Positions 26,882-34,452 of a stretch of DNA of 64,000 nt are shown piece by piece. The notes below the pieces were generated by a model that was given only the letters and a program-made list of their open reading frames with translations, was not told the DNA's origin and searched no databases. Position numbers and translations under genes: made by a program. Numbering within the stretch: the stretch's first letter is position 1; every line of letters begins with the position of its first letter. The stretch is taken from NCBI RefSeq assembly GCF_025264625.1, contig NZ_CP093313.1, positions 1,302,001 to 1,366,000 of the forward strand, given 5' to 3'. The stretch is from Occallatibacter riparius (GTDB lineage Bacteria; Acidobacteriota; Terriglobia; Terriglobales; Acidobacteriaceae).

Positions 26882-27229
26882 ATGCCTGTCTGGCTCATTT
26901 CGTGGATTGTTTTCTGCGCCGTTGGCGTGGCCTTTCCAGCCATTCTCTTACTACTTGCATGGCGTCGGGGTGCAGCGGTCAATGCACTCACACTCATCCC
27001 ACTCATCGCGACCATTGTTCTCGCCCTTTCCATGAACCACAATGTCCGATGTGTGCTAATCGGCGCGGATTACACTCGACGACTGTACGCCACGATTCTT
27101 GCTTTCGCCGCGCTGACATTGACAAACGCCGCTTTCGCCACGATCCGCAAGTCATGGGCTGTCGCCGTAGCGTCTGGGCTGCTATCACTGGCTTGGCTCT
27201 TTGTGGGCGTGGTAAATTCTGTCGTCTGA
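26882..27229 (+). CDS. Small four-helix membrane protein
   Basis: The 115-residue protein has about four membrane segments (WLISWIVFCAVGVAFPAILLLL, ALTLIPLIATIVLALSM, LYATILAFAALTL, VASGLLSLAWLFVGVV). No family is recognised. GGGGAGA precedes the start; a GTG directly before the ATG could also be used. It is the last gene of the accessory stretch. Confidence 0.6.
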   Translation: MPVWLISWIVFCAVGVAFPAILLLLAWRRGAAVNALTLIPLIATIVLALSMNHNVRCVLIGADYTRRLYATILAFAALTLTNAAFATIRKSWAVAVASGLLSLAWLFVGVVNSVV

Positions 27230-27267
27230 AAATGCGAGACGAGGGAGCGCCGAGTTGGAAGTTACGA

Positions 27268-27309
27268 AAGGCAACCGCAGATCCTTCACTTCGTTCAGGA
27301 TGACAGCGT
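27268..27309 (+). repeat. Dispersed repeat R1, copy C
   Basis: A short version, GCAACCGCAGATCCTTCAC then TTCGTTCAGGATGACAGCG, lies between the small membrane protein and the SDR gene. Confidence 0.65.
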
Positions 27310-27377
27310 AGGGTAAGGGCGAAGCGGTTGTGTGACTCCGCCTTTACTTCCCACTGTTAAGCCTTTAGCGTGAGGGC

Positions 27378-28190
27378 ATGGCGGGAGTTGCTCTTGTTTT
27401 GGAAGATAAGGTAGCGCTGATCACGGGTGGGTCGCGCGGGATTGGCGCGGAGACCGTAAGGCTGTTTGCCCAGGCGGGGGCGCGGGTGGCGTTCAGCTAT
27501 CGGCAGGCGCGGGAGCGGGCCGAGGCGCTGGCGGTGGAGTGCGGCGGCGAGGGCCGGTGCCGGGCGATTGAGCAGGACCTGGCGACGCCGGCGGATGGAC
27601 GGGCTCTGGTGGAGTCGGCTGTGGAGGCGTTTGGGCGGCTGGACATTCTGGTGGTGAATCACGGGATCTGGCCTCCGCACGATGCTCCGATTGCCACGAT
27701 GGCGGAGGCGCAGTGGCGGCAGACGCTGGGGGTGAATCTGGACTCGGTGTTTGGGCTGGTGCAGGCGGCGGTGGCGCAGATGGAGGCGCAGGCGCGGGTG
27801 GGTGGCGAGGGCCGGTCTGCCAAGGATGGGGCCGCCGGGCATATCGTGCTGATCAGCTCGACGGCGGGCCAGAGGGGCGAGGCGTTCCACGCGGACTATG
27901 CGGTGACCAAGGGCGCGCTGATCAGCCTGACGAAGAGCTTGTCGAGCGAGCTGGCGCCCAAGGGGATTCGGGTGAACTGCGTAGCGCCGGGCTGGGTGAT
28001 GACGGAGATGTCGCAGGGAACGCTGAAGGATCCGGAGCTGGGGCCGCGCGTGGCGGCGGGGATTCCGGTGGGCAGGCCGGGGGACCCGCAGGAGATTGCG
28101 GGGCCGGTGCTGTTCCTGTGCACGCCGTTGGCGGGGTTTATCTCCGGCGAGGTGCTGAATGTGAATGGGGGAGCAGTGCTGGTGGGGTGA
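27378..28190 (+). CDS. SDR family oxidoreductase, FabG-like
   Basis: This is a short-chain dehydrogenase/reductase of 270 residues. It has the NAD(P)-binding motif TGGSRGIG (about 17-24), NHG in place of NNAG, the catalytic serine in LISSTAG, and the YAVTK pair (Y174, K178). RVNCVAPGWVMTEM and GEVLNVNGG are typical of FabG-like enzymes. The NADP-type preference and substrate cannot be fixed from the sequence. An insertion of about 12 residues (QARVGGEGRSAKDG) sits before the serine strand. A purine-rich repeat follows the gene. Confidence 0.9.
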   Translation: MAGVALVLEDKVALITGGSRGIGAETVRLFAQAGARVAFSYRQARERAEALAVECGGEGRCRAIEQDLATPADGRALVESAVEAFGRLDILVVNHGIWPPHDAPIATMAEAQWRQTLGVNLDSVFGLVQAAVAQMEAQARVGGEGRSAKDGAAGHIVLISSTAGQRGEAFHADYAVTKGALISLTKSLSSELAPKGIRVNCVAPGWVMTEMSQGTLKDPELGPRVAAGIPVGRPGDPQEIAGPVLFLCTPLAGFISGEVLNVNGGAVLVG

Positions 28191-28325
28191 TGAGGCAGGG
28201 AACAGGGAACAGAAAAGCAGGGACAAGAACAAAGGCAGGGAGTAGGGAGTAGAAAAGCAGGGGTTAGGGGTTAGGGGTTAGAAAAGCAAGGACGAGGGAC
28301 ACGAGGGACAAAGGGACAAGTAGCC
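28191..28325 (+). repeat. Purine-rich intergenic repeat block R4, copy 1
   Basis: This is a G/A-rich run with iterated units such as CAGGGAACAG, GGAGTAG and three tandem copies of GGGGTTA (28260-28280), then GAGGGACA units. Related blocks occur at 39455-39640 and 40425-40605. Confidence 0.65.
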
Positions 28326-28427
28326 ATTTGAATTAGGCATTGGGGTTGGATTTGCGTCAAAGGGATTGAGGGCCTGGGGTTCTGGGGGCCGGATCTTATA
28401 TTTGCCTCGGAGTGAGGAGAAGACTGG

Positions 28428-29234
28428 ATGCGCCGTTTCGGGTTGGTCGCACTGGGAGCCGTGCTGCTGTTGATGCCTGTTGTGCCGCATGCGCAGGATG
28501 CGCAGACGAAGTCCGTGGAAGACAGCGCCACGAAGAATGCGCGGCAGGCGCGCACGGTGCTGGATGCGATGCTGCAGGCGATGGGCGGGCAGGCATGGCT
28601 GGATGTGAAGAATCGCTACCAGCATGGACATATTGCGGGGTTCTATCACGGCGTGCCGAATCCGGGGACGCTCGAGGTGTTCGAGTATCACGCGTGGCCC
28701 GACCGCGACCGCATTGACGCAACGAAGAAGCGCGACGTGGTGACGTTCTATGTGGGGCGCGAGGCGTGGGAGCTGACGTATCGAGGCAAGCGGCCGCTTC
28801 CGCAGGAGCAGCTGGATGATTATCTGCGGCGGCGCGACCACTCGATTGAGACAGCGATGAAGGTTTGGCTGCACGATCCGAAGACGATTCTGGTGTATGA
28901 GGGGCAGAGGCTGGCGGCGCGGCATTTGACGGACCAGGTGACGCTGATCTCGGCGAACAACGAGGCGCTGACGATCATGATTGACACGCAAACGCACCTG
29001 CCGGTGAAGCGGGATTTTCAGTGGCGCGATCCGGAGTACAAGGACAAGAACACGGACTCGGAAGAGTACGACGACTACCACACGTTCGATGGGATCCCTA
29101 CGCCGATGCGGATTACGCGCTATAAGAACGATGAGATCGTGCGGCAGTACTACATCGACAAGGTGGACTATAACCAGGACCTGGGCGCGGACTTCTGGAA
29201 TGTGAACGCGACGGCGGCGCGGATCAAGAAGTAG
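28428..29234 (+). CDS. Exported protein, possibly LolA/outer-membrane lipoprotein sorting-like
   Basis: A signal peptide covers the first ~22 residues (LVALGAVLLLMPVVPHAQ). The mature protein reads LDAMLQAMGGQAWLDVKN, then alternating beta strands, with TIMIDTQTHLPVKRDFQWRDPEY and TFDGIPTPMRITRYKNDEIV. This pattern resembles the LolA/LolB-like half-barrel fold found in many acidobacterial exported proteins. The assignment is tentative. It sits upstream of the lipid A genes, so an envelope role is reasonable. Confidence 0.6.
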   Translation: MRRFGLVALGAVLLLMPVVPHAQDAQTKSVEDSATKNARQARTVLDAMLQAMGGQAWLDVKNRYQHGHIAGFYHGVPNPGTLEVFEYHAWPDRDRIDATKKRDVVTFYVGREAWELTYRGKRPLPQEQLDDYLRRRDHSIETAMKVWLHDPKTILVYEGQRLAARHLTDQVTLISANNEALTIMIDTQTHLPVKRDFQWRDPEYKDKNTDSEEYDDYHTFDGIPTPMRITRYKNDEIVRQYYIDKVDYNQDLGADFWNVNATAARIKK

Positions 29235-29313
29235 GAGACGATGGCATCGCTGGTTGTTGAGTTGTTGCTGCGGTGTCACGATCTGCGAGGGGCAGGCGCG
29301 GAGCGGGGTTCGT

Positions 29314-29319
29314 TATAAT
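29314..29319 (+). promoter_or_regulatory. Candidate -10 element for the fabZ operon
   Basis: A perfect TATAAT lies 47 bases upstream of the fabZ ATG, in an otherwise GC-rich spacer. No good -35 hexamer is seen at 16-18 bases. Confidence 0.4.
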
Positions 29320-29366
29320 CCTGTTCGAGCGCGGTGCGGATTGCGCATTGCTCTTGGAGCCAGCGA

Positions 29367-29891
29367 ATGACCATCGACATCCAGGAGATCCTGGGCTTTC
29401 TTCCTCACCGCTACCCGTTTCTATTGATCGACCGCATCATTGAGTTTGAGCCGCGCAAGCGTTGCGTGGCGATCAAGAACGTGACGATCAACGAGCCTTT
29501 CTTTCAAGGACACTTCCCTGGGCACCCCATTATGCCGGGCGTGCTGGTGATTGAGGCGATGGCGCAGGCCGGCGGCATCATCATGATGCACGAGCTGCCG
29601 GATCGCAACGAGAAGCTGGTAGTGTTCACGGGCATTGAGCGCGCCAAGTTTCGCGCGCAGGTGACGCCGGGCGACCAGTTGCGCATGGAGATCAACGTGC
29701 TCGCGTTCAAAACGAGGGCGGGGCGCATTGAGGGTAGGGCTTATGTGGGCGACAAGCTGGCTTGCGAAGCGGTGCTGATGTGCGCGGTTGTGCAGCGGGT
29801 GCCCGAGGCGAAGGCGTCGGCGAAGTCTCCGATCGATGGCGATCCCAATCGAGTTGCAGCAGCGGCCGCAGCGGTGACGAGCACAGAGTGA
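29367..29891 (+). CDS. fabZ: 3-hydroxyacyl-[acyl-carrier-protein] dehydratase FabZ
   Basis: The 174-residue hotdog-fold enzyme dehydrates 3-hydroxyacyl-ACP in fatty acid synthesis. ILGFLPHRYPFLLIDR opens the protein, and HFPGHPIMPGVLVIEAMAQ contains the catalytic His (H49) and Glu (E63). The frame is open 11 codons upstream, but MTIDIQEIL is the family start. The C-terminal ~30 residues are an Ala-rich extension beyond the usual ~145-150. Its stop overlaps the GTG start of lpxA by four bases. Confidence 0.95.
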   Translation: MTIDIQEILGFLPHRYPFLLIDRIIEFEPRKRCVAIKNVTINEPFFQGHFPGHPIMPGVLVIEAMAQAGGIIMMHELPDRNEKLVVFTGIERAKFRAQVTPGDQLRMEINVLAFKTRAGRIEGRAYVGDKLACEAVLMCAVVQRVPEAKASAKSPIDGDPNRVAAAAAAVTSTE

Positions 29892-30658
29892 GCGTTCATC
29901 CCAGAGCGATAGTGGCGGCGGGGGCGGTGGTGCCTGCGTCGTGCACGGTAGGCCCGTATTGCACGATTGGCGCAGAAGTGGTGCTGGGCGAAGAGTGCAA
30001 CCTGGTGTCGCATGTGGTGGTGGACGGGCGCACGAAGCTGGGCGCGCGGAACACGATTTATCCATTCGCTTCGGTGGGTGTGGCTCCGCAGGATCTGAAG
30101 TATGCAGGCGAGCCGACGCTGACGGAGATCGGCGACGACAACACGATCCGCGAATGCGTGACGATCAGCCGCGGGACGAACAAGGGCGGCGGCATTACAC
30201 GTGTGGGCTCGAACAACCTGCTGATGGCGTATGTGCATATTGGCCACGACAGCCATGTGGGGAGCCACTGCATTCTGGCCAACGCTGCAACGCTGGCAGG
30301 GCATGTGACGATTGAGGACTACGCCAGCGTGGGCGCGTTCTCGCCGGTGCACCAGTTCTGCACGGTGGGGCAGTATGCGTTTATCGGCGGCGGGACGATT
30401 GTGACGCAGGATGTGCTGCCGTACTCGCTGACGTCGTCGCGGCGCGAGAACAAGGCGTTCGGCATAAACAAGATTGGGCTGACGCGGCGGGGGTTCACGC
30501 CGGAACGGCTGAATACGCTGCAGAAGGCTTTCCGGCTGCTGCTGGCTTCGCGCCTGAATACGACGCAGGCTGTGGAGAAGATTCGCGAGCTCGAGGGCGA
30601 GGATGCGAAGGTGGTGGCGGATTTCATCGAGCGCAGCCAGCGCGGAGTGATTAAGTAA
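29888..30658 (+). CDS. lpxA: UDP-N-acetylglucosamine acyltransferase
   Basis: The first enzyme of lipid A synthesis transfers 3-hydroxyacyl from ACP to UDP-GlcNAc. The 256-residue protein shows hexapeptide repeats from the start (IHP-like VHPRAIVAAGAVVPASCTVG), the catalytic His region LLMAYVHIGHDSHVG, and the family C-terminal helical part starting NKIGLTRRGFTPE. The GTG at 29888 is chosen because it overlaps the fabZ stop and begins with VHP, the family's first residues. This is evidence of an LPS-type outer membrane. Confidence 0.96.
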   Translation: MSVHPRAIVAAGAVVPASCTVGPYCTIGAEVVLGEECNLVSHVVVDGRTKLGARNTIYPFASVGVAPQDLKYAGEPTLTEIGDDNTIRECVTISRGTNKGGGITRVGSNNLLMAYVHIGHDSHVGSHCILANAATLAGHVTIEDYASVGAFSPVHQFCTVGQYAFIGGGTIVTQDVLPYSLTSSRRENKAFGINKIGLTRRGFTPERLNTLQKAFRLLLASRLNTTQAVEKIRELEGEDAKVVADFIERSQRGVIK

Positions 30659-30710
30659 GACGTCCGGTTGAGCATCGGGATATCCTTGAGGAAGAACGAG
30701 AGGCGATGAG

Positions 30711-30971
30711 ATGCCAACGATCAGCGTATTCTTTGGTATTTTCATCCGGATGTACTTCAATGACCACGCTCCGCCACATTTTCACGCGATCTACGGCGAT
30801 AATGAGGCGGTCATCGTAATTGAAGACCTGGCAGTCCGGGAAGGCTCTTTGCCTCGGCGGGCTCTTTCGCTGGTTCGCGAGTGGGCAGAATTACACAGGG
30901 GCGAGTTGCAAGCGGACTGGGAGCTTTGCAGAGCCAGGCAGACGCCTCTTCAGATCGCACCGTTGGAGTAG
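30711..30971 (+). CDS. DUF4160 protein
   Basis: The 86-residue protein starts MPTISVFFGIFIRMYFNDHAPPHFHAIYGD, the DUF4160 signature. DUF4160 proteins are usually encoded next to DUF2442 proteins, as here, and such pairs have been suggested to be toxin-antitoxin-like; that role is not proven. Three bases separate it from the next gene. It interrupts the lpxA-lpxI order. Confidence 0.85.
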   Translation: MPTISVFFGIFIRMYFNDHAPPHFHAIYGDNEAVIVIEDLAVREGSLPRRALSLVREWAELHRGELQADWELCRARQTPLQIAPLE

Positions 30972-30974
30972 ACG

Positions 30975-31229
30975 ATGTATTGGTCAGTGGTTTCAGTCGA
31001 GCCCAAGCCACCGTTGGCCATCGCTGTCCGCTTTCTGGATGGCACGGCGGGAACTGTGCGCTTTGAGCCGGGGCACCTCAGCGGAGTTTTCGAGGCGCTG
31101 AAGGATCCAGAGATCTTTCGTCAGGTCCATATTGAGTTCGGAGCAGTCTCATGGCCGGGCGACATTGATCTTGCCCCGGATGCCATGTATCGGGAGATCA
31201 AGCAATCCGGGGAATGGGTTCTGAGTTAA
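30975..31229 (+). CDS. DUF2442 protein
   Basis: The 84-residue protein shows VSVEPKPPLAIAVRFLDGTAGTVRF and the C-terminal pattern FGAVSWPGDIDLAPDAMY, typical of DUF2442. It is the downstream partner of the DUF4160 gene, translated from an ATG 3 bases after that gene's stop. The pair may be a mobile stress or toxin-antitoxin-like module; no function is demonstrated. Confidence 0.85.
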   Translation: MYWSVVSVEPKPPLAIAVRFLDGTAGTVRFEPGHLSGVFEALKDPEIFRQVHIEFGAVSWPGDIDLAPDAMYREIKQSGEWVLS

Positions 31230-31266
31230 TGCGTGATCGACTGACACTCATGAGCCGAGGCCTGCG

Positions 31267-32133
31267 GTGAAACTCGGCCTTATTGCGGGGAATGGGCGGT
31301 TTCCGTTTTTGATTCTGGAGGCGGCGCGCGCGCAGGGGCTGCAGGTTGCCGTTGCGGCCATTCGCGAAGAGACGGATCTGGAGATCAATGAGCGCGCGCA
31401 GGCTGATGCGGGCGTGACGGTGCACTGGCTCTCGCTGGGCGAACTGTCGAAGCTGATCGATACCTTCCACAAAGAGGGCGTGACGCAGGCCGTGATGGCG
31501 GGGCAGGTGAAGCATAAGCAGATCTTCTCGTCGATCCGGCCGGACTGGCGGCTGGCGAAGCTGCTCTTGAATCTGCGCACGCGCAATACGGACATGCTGC
31601 TGGGGGCGGTGGCCAAGGTGCTGGGCGATGAAGGGATCGAGCTGATCAGCTCGACTTCGTTTCTGGAGCCTCTGCTGGCGCAGGAGGGTGTGCTTACTGA
31701 GCGCGGACCCGATGAAGAGGAACGCAAGAACATCGAGTATGGGCTGGGTGTGGCGCGCGCGGTTGCGGGGTTCGACATCGGGCAGACTGTGGTGGTGGCG
31801 GCGCAGGCATGCGTGGCTGTCGAGGCAATGGAAGGGACAGACGCAGCGATTGAGCGTGCGGGCATGTTGATGCGGTCTCTGGAAGAAGACGAGCCGGGCG
31901 AGGCGTCTACACTTCATCGGCACCTGACGGTGGTGAAGGTGGCGAAGCCGAAGCAGGATATGCGCTTCGATGTGCCGGTGATTGGGATGCGGACGATTGA
32001 TGCGATGCTGAAGGCGGGAGCGACATGCCTTTCCGTCGAGGCGGGACGTACGCTGCTGTTTGATCGCGAGGCGCTGCTGCGACGCGCTTCGGAAGAGAAG
32101 ATCGCTATCGTTGCGGTTCCGCGGGGCGAGTAG
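31267..32133 (+). CDS. lpxI: UDP-2,3-diacylglucosamine pyrophosphatase LpxI
   Basis: LpxI (DUF1009) hydrolyses UDP-2,3-diacylglucosamine to lipid X in lipid A synthesis, replacing LpxH in many lineages. The 288-residue protein has LGLIAGNGRFPFLILEAAR at the N-terminus, MAGQVKHKQIF, and the C-terminal core CVAVEAMEGTDAAIERAG and FDVPVIGMRTID. The start is a GTG. It follows lpxA with the DUF4160/DUF2442 pair between them. Confidence 0.94.
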   Translation: MKLGLIAGNGRFPFLILEAARAQGLQVAVAAIREETDLEINERAQADAGVTVHWLSLGELSKLIDTFHKEGVTQAVMAGQVKHKQIFSSIRPDWRLAKLLLNLRTRNTDMLLGAVAKVLGDEGIELISSTSFLEPLLAQEGVLTERGPDEEERKNIEYGLGVARAVAGFDIGQTVVVAAQACVAVEAMEGTDAAIERAGMLMRSLEEDEPGEASTLHRHLTVVKVAKPKQDMRFDVPVIGMRTIDAMLKAGATCLSVEAGRTLLFDREALLRRASEEKIAIVAVPRGE

Positions 32134-32333
32134 AGCCGATCCCGCCCTAGCAGAGCTAGGACGGGGCACCCCCACCCGGGGTGATGCGTGGGCGCCAAAA
32201 TATTGGCTGCGAGGCACGCTGAAGCGATAGCATGTTCGCAGGCGGTACGGAGCCCTCGATTGTGATTGGAGCTCCGGCCCGGCTCTCCCCGGCCCTGATC
32301 GCACATCTCGCGCAACACACCCGGAGGTCTCCC

Positions 32334-32873
32334 ATGAAGAAATCCGTATTGCTTAGCTGTGCCGCGGCGCTCGTGCTCGCGGGCACATTTGTAACAGCGC
32401 ATGCAGCCGACCAGGCGATGCCCACAGTGGGGCAGGCTGCTCCCACGTTTACGCTTCCCTCGCAGGATGGATCCCAGATATCGCTGGACAGCTTCAAGGG
32501 GAAGTGGGTGGTGCTCTACTTCTATCCCAAGGACATGACGCCTGGGTGCACGGTAGAGGCGCATAACTTCCAGCGCGATCAGGCGAAGTATGACGCGCTG
32601 AACGCGGCGATTGTTGGAGTCAGCGTGGATACACCGGACAGCCACAAGCAGTTCTGCACGAAGGAGGGACTGACCTTCCGGCTGCTCGCCGATCCCGAAC
32701 ACAAAGTCGTAGACGAGTACGGATCGCTGGGGCACTTCGGCGAGATGACGATTGCGCAGCGGAACACGTTTCTGATCGATCCCAATGGAAAGATTGTGAA
32801 GGTGTGGACGAAGGTTGATCCGCGAGTGCATTCGGATGAGGTGCTGGCGGCGATTAACGAGTTGAAGAAGTAA
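32334..32873 (+). CDS. Exported peroxiredoxin (AhpC/TSA, BCP-like)
   Basis: The frame is open to 32232, but GGAGG before the ATG at 32334 and the signal peptide starting MKKSVLLSC fix the start. The mature 1-Cys/2-Cys peroxiredoxin has the peroxidatic cysteine in DMTPGCTVEAHNF. A second cysteine occurs in KQFCTKEGL rather than five residues after the first as in classic BCP. Exported members presumably detoxify peroxides in the periplasm. A strong terminator follows. Confidence 0.9.
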   Translation: MKKSVLLSCAAALVLAGTFVTAHAADQAMPTVGQAAPTFTLPSQDGSQISLDSFKGKWVVLYFYPKDMTPGCTVEAHNFQRDQAKYDALNAAIVGVSVDTPDSHKQFCTKEGLTFRLLADPEHKVVDEYGSLGHFGEMTIAQRNTFLIDPNGKIVKVWTKVDPRVHSDEVLAAINELKK

Positions 32874-32894
32874 GTTGAGCCTTTCTGCCCGGCT

Positions 32895-32925
32895 GCGGCC
32901 CGCGAATGCGGGCCGCTTGGCTTTT
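32895..32925 (+). terminator. Terminator of the peroxiredoxin gene
   Basis: A perfect 9-bp GC stem (32895-32903 / 32908-32916) has a GAAT tetraloop and is followed by TTGGCTTTT. Confidence 0.75.
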
Positions 32926-33028
32926 GGGGCTGATGACAAATGCCGCGTTCGGGGGATTAAAGCCCGATAATTCATGGGGGGGCATTAGTGCACGACTAAA
33001 TGCAGATGAGCCCCTGCTCAGTGCGCAA

Positions 33029-33105
33029 AACCATCCCTCAGGGGCTGAAGCCCCGTGCTTTTCATTGGCTTTTCGGCACGGCTGAAGCCGTGCCCCTTCA
33101 AAACA
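33029..33105. repeat. Dispersed repeat R2, copy 1
   Basis: The pattern is CAGGGGCTGAAGCCCC followed about 30 bases later by GGCACGGCTGAAGCCGTGCC. Both are perfect or near-perfect short palindromes. Related sequences occur at 46321-46448 and 49013-49114. Confidence 0.65.
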
Positions 33106-33180
33106 GTGGCTCTGCACAGTTTTGCGCGAGTTTGTAGAGTCGTGGCCTTTCACGTGGTTCTATGGCATAGGGGACTGATC

Positions 33181-33627
33181 ATGATGAGTACCGAAACTGC
33201 GATTCGGTTTCGCAAGGGGATGGATGAGGTGCGCGAAGCGCTGCTGGCGGTGAGGTCCGATCTGGCTGATGTTCCGTGGCGGCCGAATGGATGGACGCGC
33301 AAGCAGATCGTGGGGCATCTGCTGGACTCGGCTGCGAACAATCGGCAGAGGTTTGTACGCGCGGCGCTGGATGGGGCCTACAGCGGGCCGGGGTATGCGC
33401 AGGATGCGTGGGTTGAGCTGCAAGGGTACGCGGAGCAGAGCTGGGAGACGCTGCTCAGGTGGTGGCAGGCCGAGCACGAGATGCTGGCGGCGATTGTAGA
33501 TCGCATTCCGACGGAGCGGCTGGGGGCGCAGTGCGTGATTGGTGGAGACAAGCCGGTGACGCTCGCGTTCGTGATCGATGACTATGTGCGGCACCAGAAG
33601 CATCATCTCGGGCAGATCACGGCCTAG
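33181..33627 (+). CDS. DinB-like four-helix metal-binding protein
   Basis: The 148-residue protein has the DinB/YfiT layout: RKQIVGHLLDSAANNRQRF in helix 2, with a metal-ligand-type histidine, and DDYVRHQKHHLGQI near the C-terminus with further histidines. Members bind a divalent metal; some are thiol transferases, and the substrate here is unknown. AGGGGAC sits before the ATG at 33181, which is preferred to the upstream open ATG at 33055 lying in a repeat. Confidence 0.85.
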   Translation: MMSTETAIRFRKGMDEVREALLAVRSDLADVPWRPNGWTRKQIVGHLLDSAANNRQRFVRAALDGAYSGPGYAQDAWVELQGYAEQSWETLLRWWQAEHEMLAAIVDRIPTERLGAQCVIGGDKPVTLAFVIDDYVRHQKHHLGQITA

Positions 33628-33654
33628 CGCGTTGGGAGCGGCTGAGTACAGACG

Positions 33655-33688
33655 CAAAAAAGCCCGCCGGGAGGGCGGGCTCTTTTGC
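33655..33688. terminator. Bidirectional terminator between convergent genes
   Basis: The stem AGCCCGCC/GGCGGGCT (33661-33668 / 33674-33681) is flanked by AAAAAA on the left and CTTTT on the right. It can serve the DinB-like gene on the plus strand and the histone-like gene on the minus strand. Confidence 0.8.
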
Positions 33689-33712
33689 TTGCCTGGTTGT
33701 TGCCTGGTGTTG

Positions 33713-34324
33713 TTACTTCTTCTTAGCAGGCGCCTTCTTTGCGGCCTTCTTAGCTGTGGCCTTCTTGGCGGCTGCCTTCTTCGCCGGAGCCTTCTTTGCA
33801 GGAGCTTTCTTCGCTGCTGCCTTCTTGGCGGGCGCCTTCTTTGCTGCTTTCTTAACTGCCAAAGGTTTACCTCTTTGCATGGTTTTTTTGGCGCTCCTGG
33901 CTGCGGTCTTCTTTGCAGCCTTTCCGCCCTTCGCGCCAGACTTCTTTGCGGCGGACTTCTTTGCGGCCTTCTTGGCCACAGCTTTTTTCGCAGGCGCCTT
34001 GCTGGCCGTCGCCTTCTTGGCGGGGGCTTTCTTGGCAGCCTTCTTTGCGGGAGCTTTTTTCGCGGCCTTCTTTGCTGGAGCTTTCTTCGCAGCTTTTTTG
34101 GCGGCGGATTTCTTCGCGGTGGGTGCGGGTGTTGCGGCCGGCGTCATGGCCGGGGGCTCATCAGGCACTCCCTCATCATCGTCGGAAGAGGTGAGTACGC
34201 TGGAGGTTTCGACTTCTTCATCCTCGTCGTCCAAGCTCTCGTCCTCGTGGTCTCCGTCCACTTCGGCGGGCTCGGTGTTGTCGTCGTCTGCGCTCATCGC
34301 GTACATCTTATAAACATCATCCAT
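33713..34324 (-). CDS. Ala/Lys-rich histone H1-like protein with acidic N-terminus
   Basis: This 203-residue protein has two halves of opposite charge. Residues ~10-55 are rich in Asp/Glu. Residues ~70-203 are built of KKAAKKAPAKKA-like repeats, as in eukaryotic H1 tails and bacterial H1-like proteins (for example HctB-like or AlgR3-type repeats). It probably binds DNA or RNA and compacts or tunes the nucleoid. GGAGG lies eight bases before the ATG at 34324. The acidic N-terminus is unusual for this class and may regulate binding. Confidence 0.85.
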   Translation of the reverse strand: MDDVYKMYAMSADDDNTEPAEVDGDHEDESLDDEDEEVETSSVLTSSDDDEGVPDEPPAMTPAATPAPTAKKSAAKKAAKKAPAKKAAKKAPAKKAAKKAPAKKATASKAPAKKAVAKKAAKKSAAKKSGAKGGKAAKKTAARSAKKTMQRGKPLAVKKAAKKAPAKKAAAKKAPAKKAPAKKAAAKKATAKKAAKKAPAKKK

Positions 34325-34452
34325 CGCATTGCCTCCAGCGGCTCGGCGCTGTATTCATCGATGCGGTTCATTACACTCCGCATGCGGAAGCCATTGTAGC
34401 AATAGCTTGCAGCAATGGTCATCAAAAGACAAGTGTTGAGTGAGGCACCACG

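Noticed and set aside
27357-28232. Long minus-strand frame opposite the SDR gene
   Set aside because: His/Arg/Pro-rich translation with no domain; an antisense shadow of the SDR coding frame.
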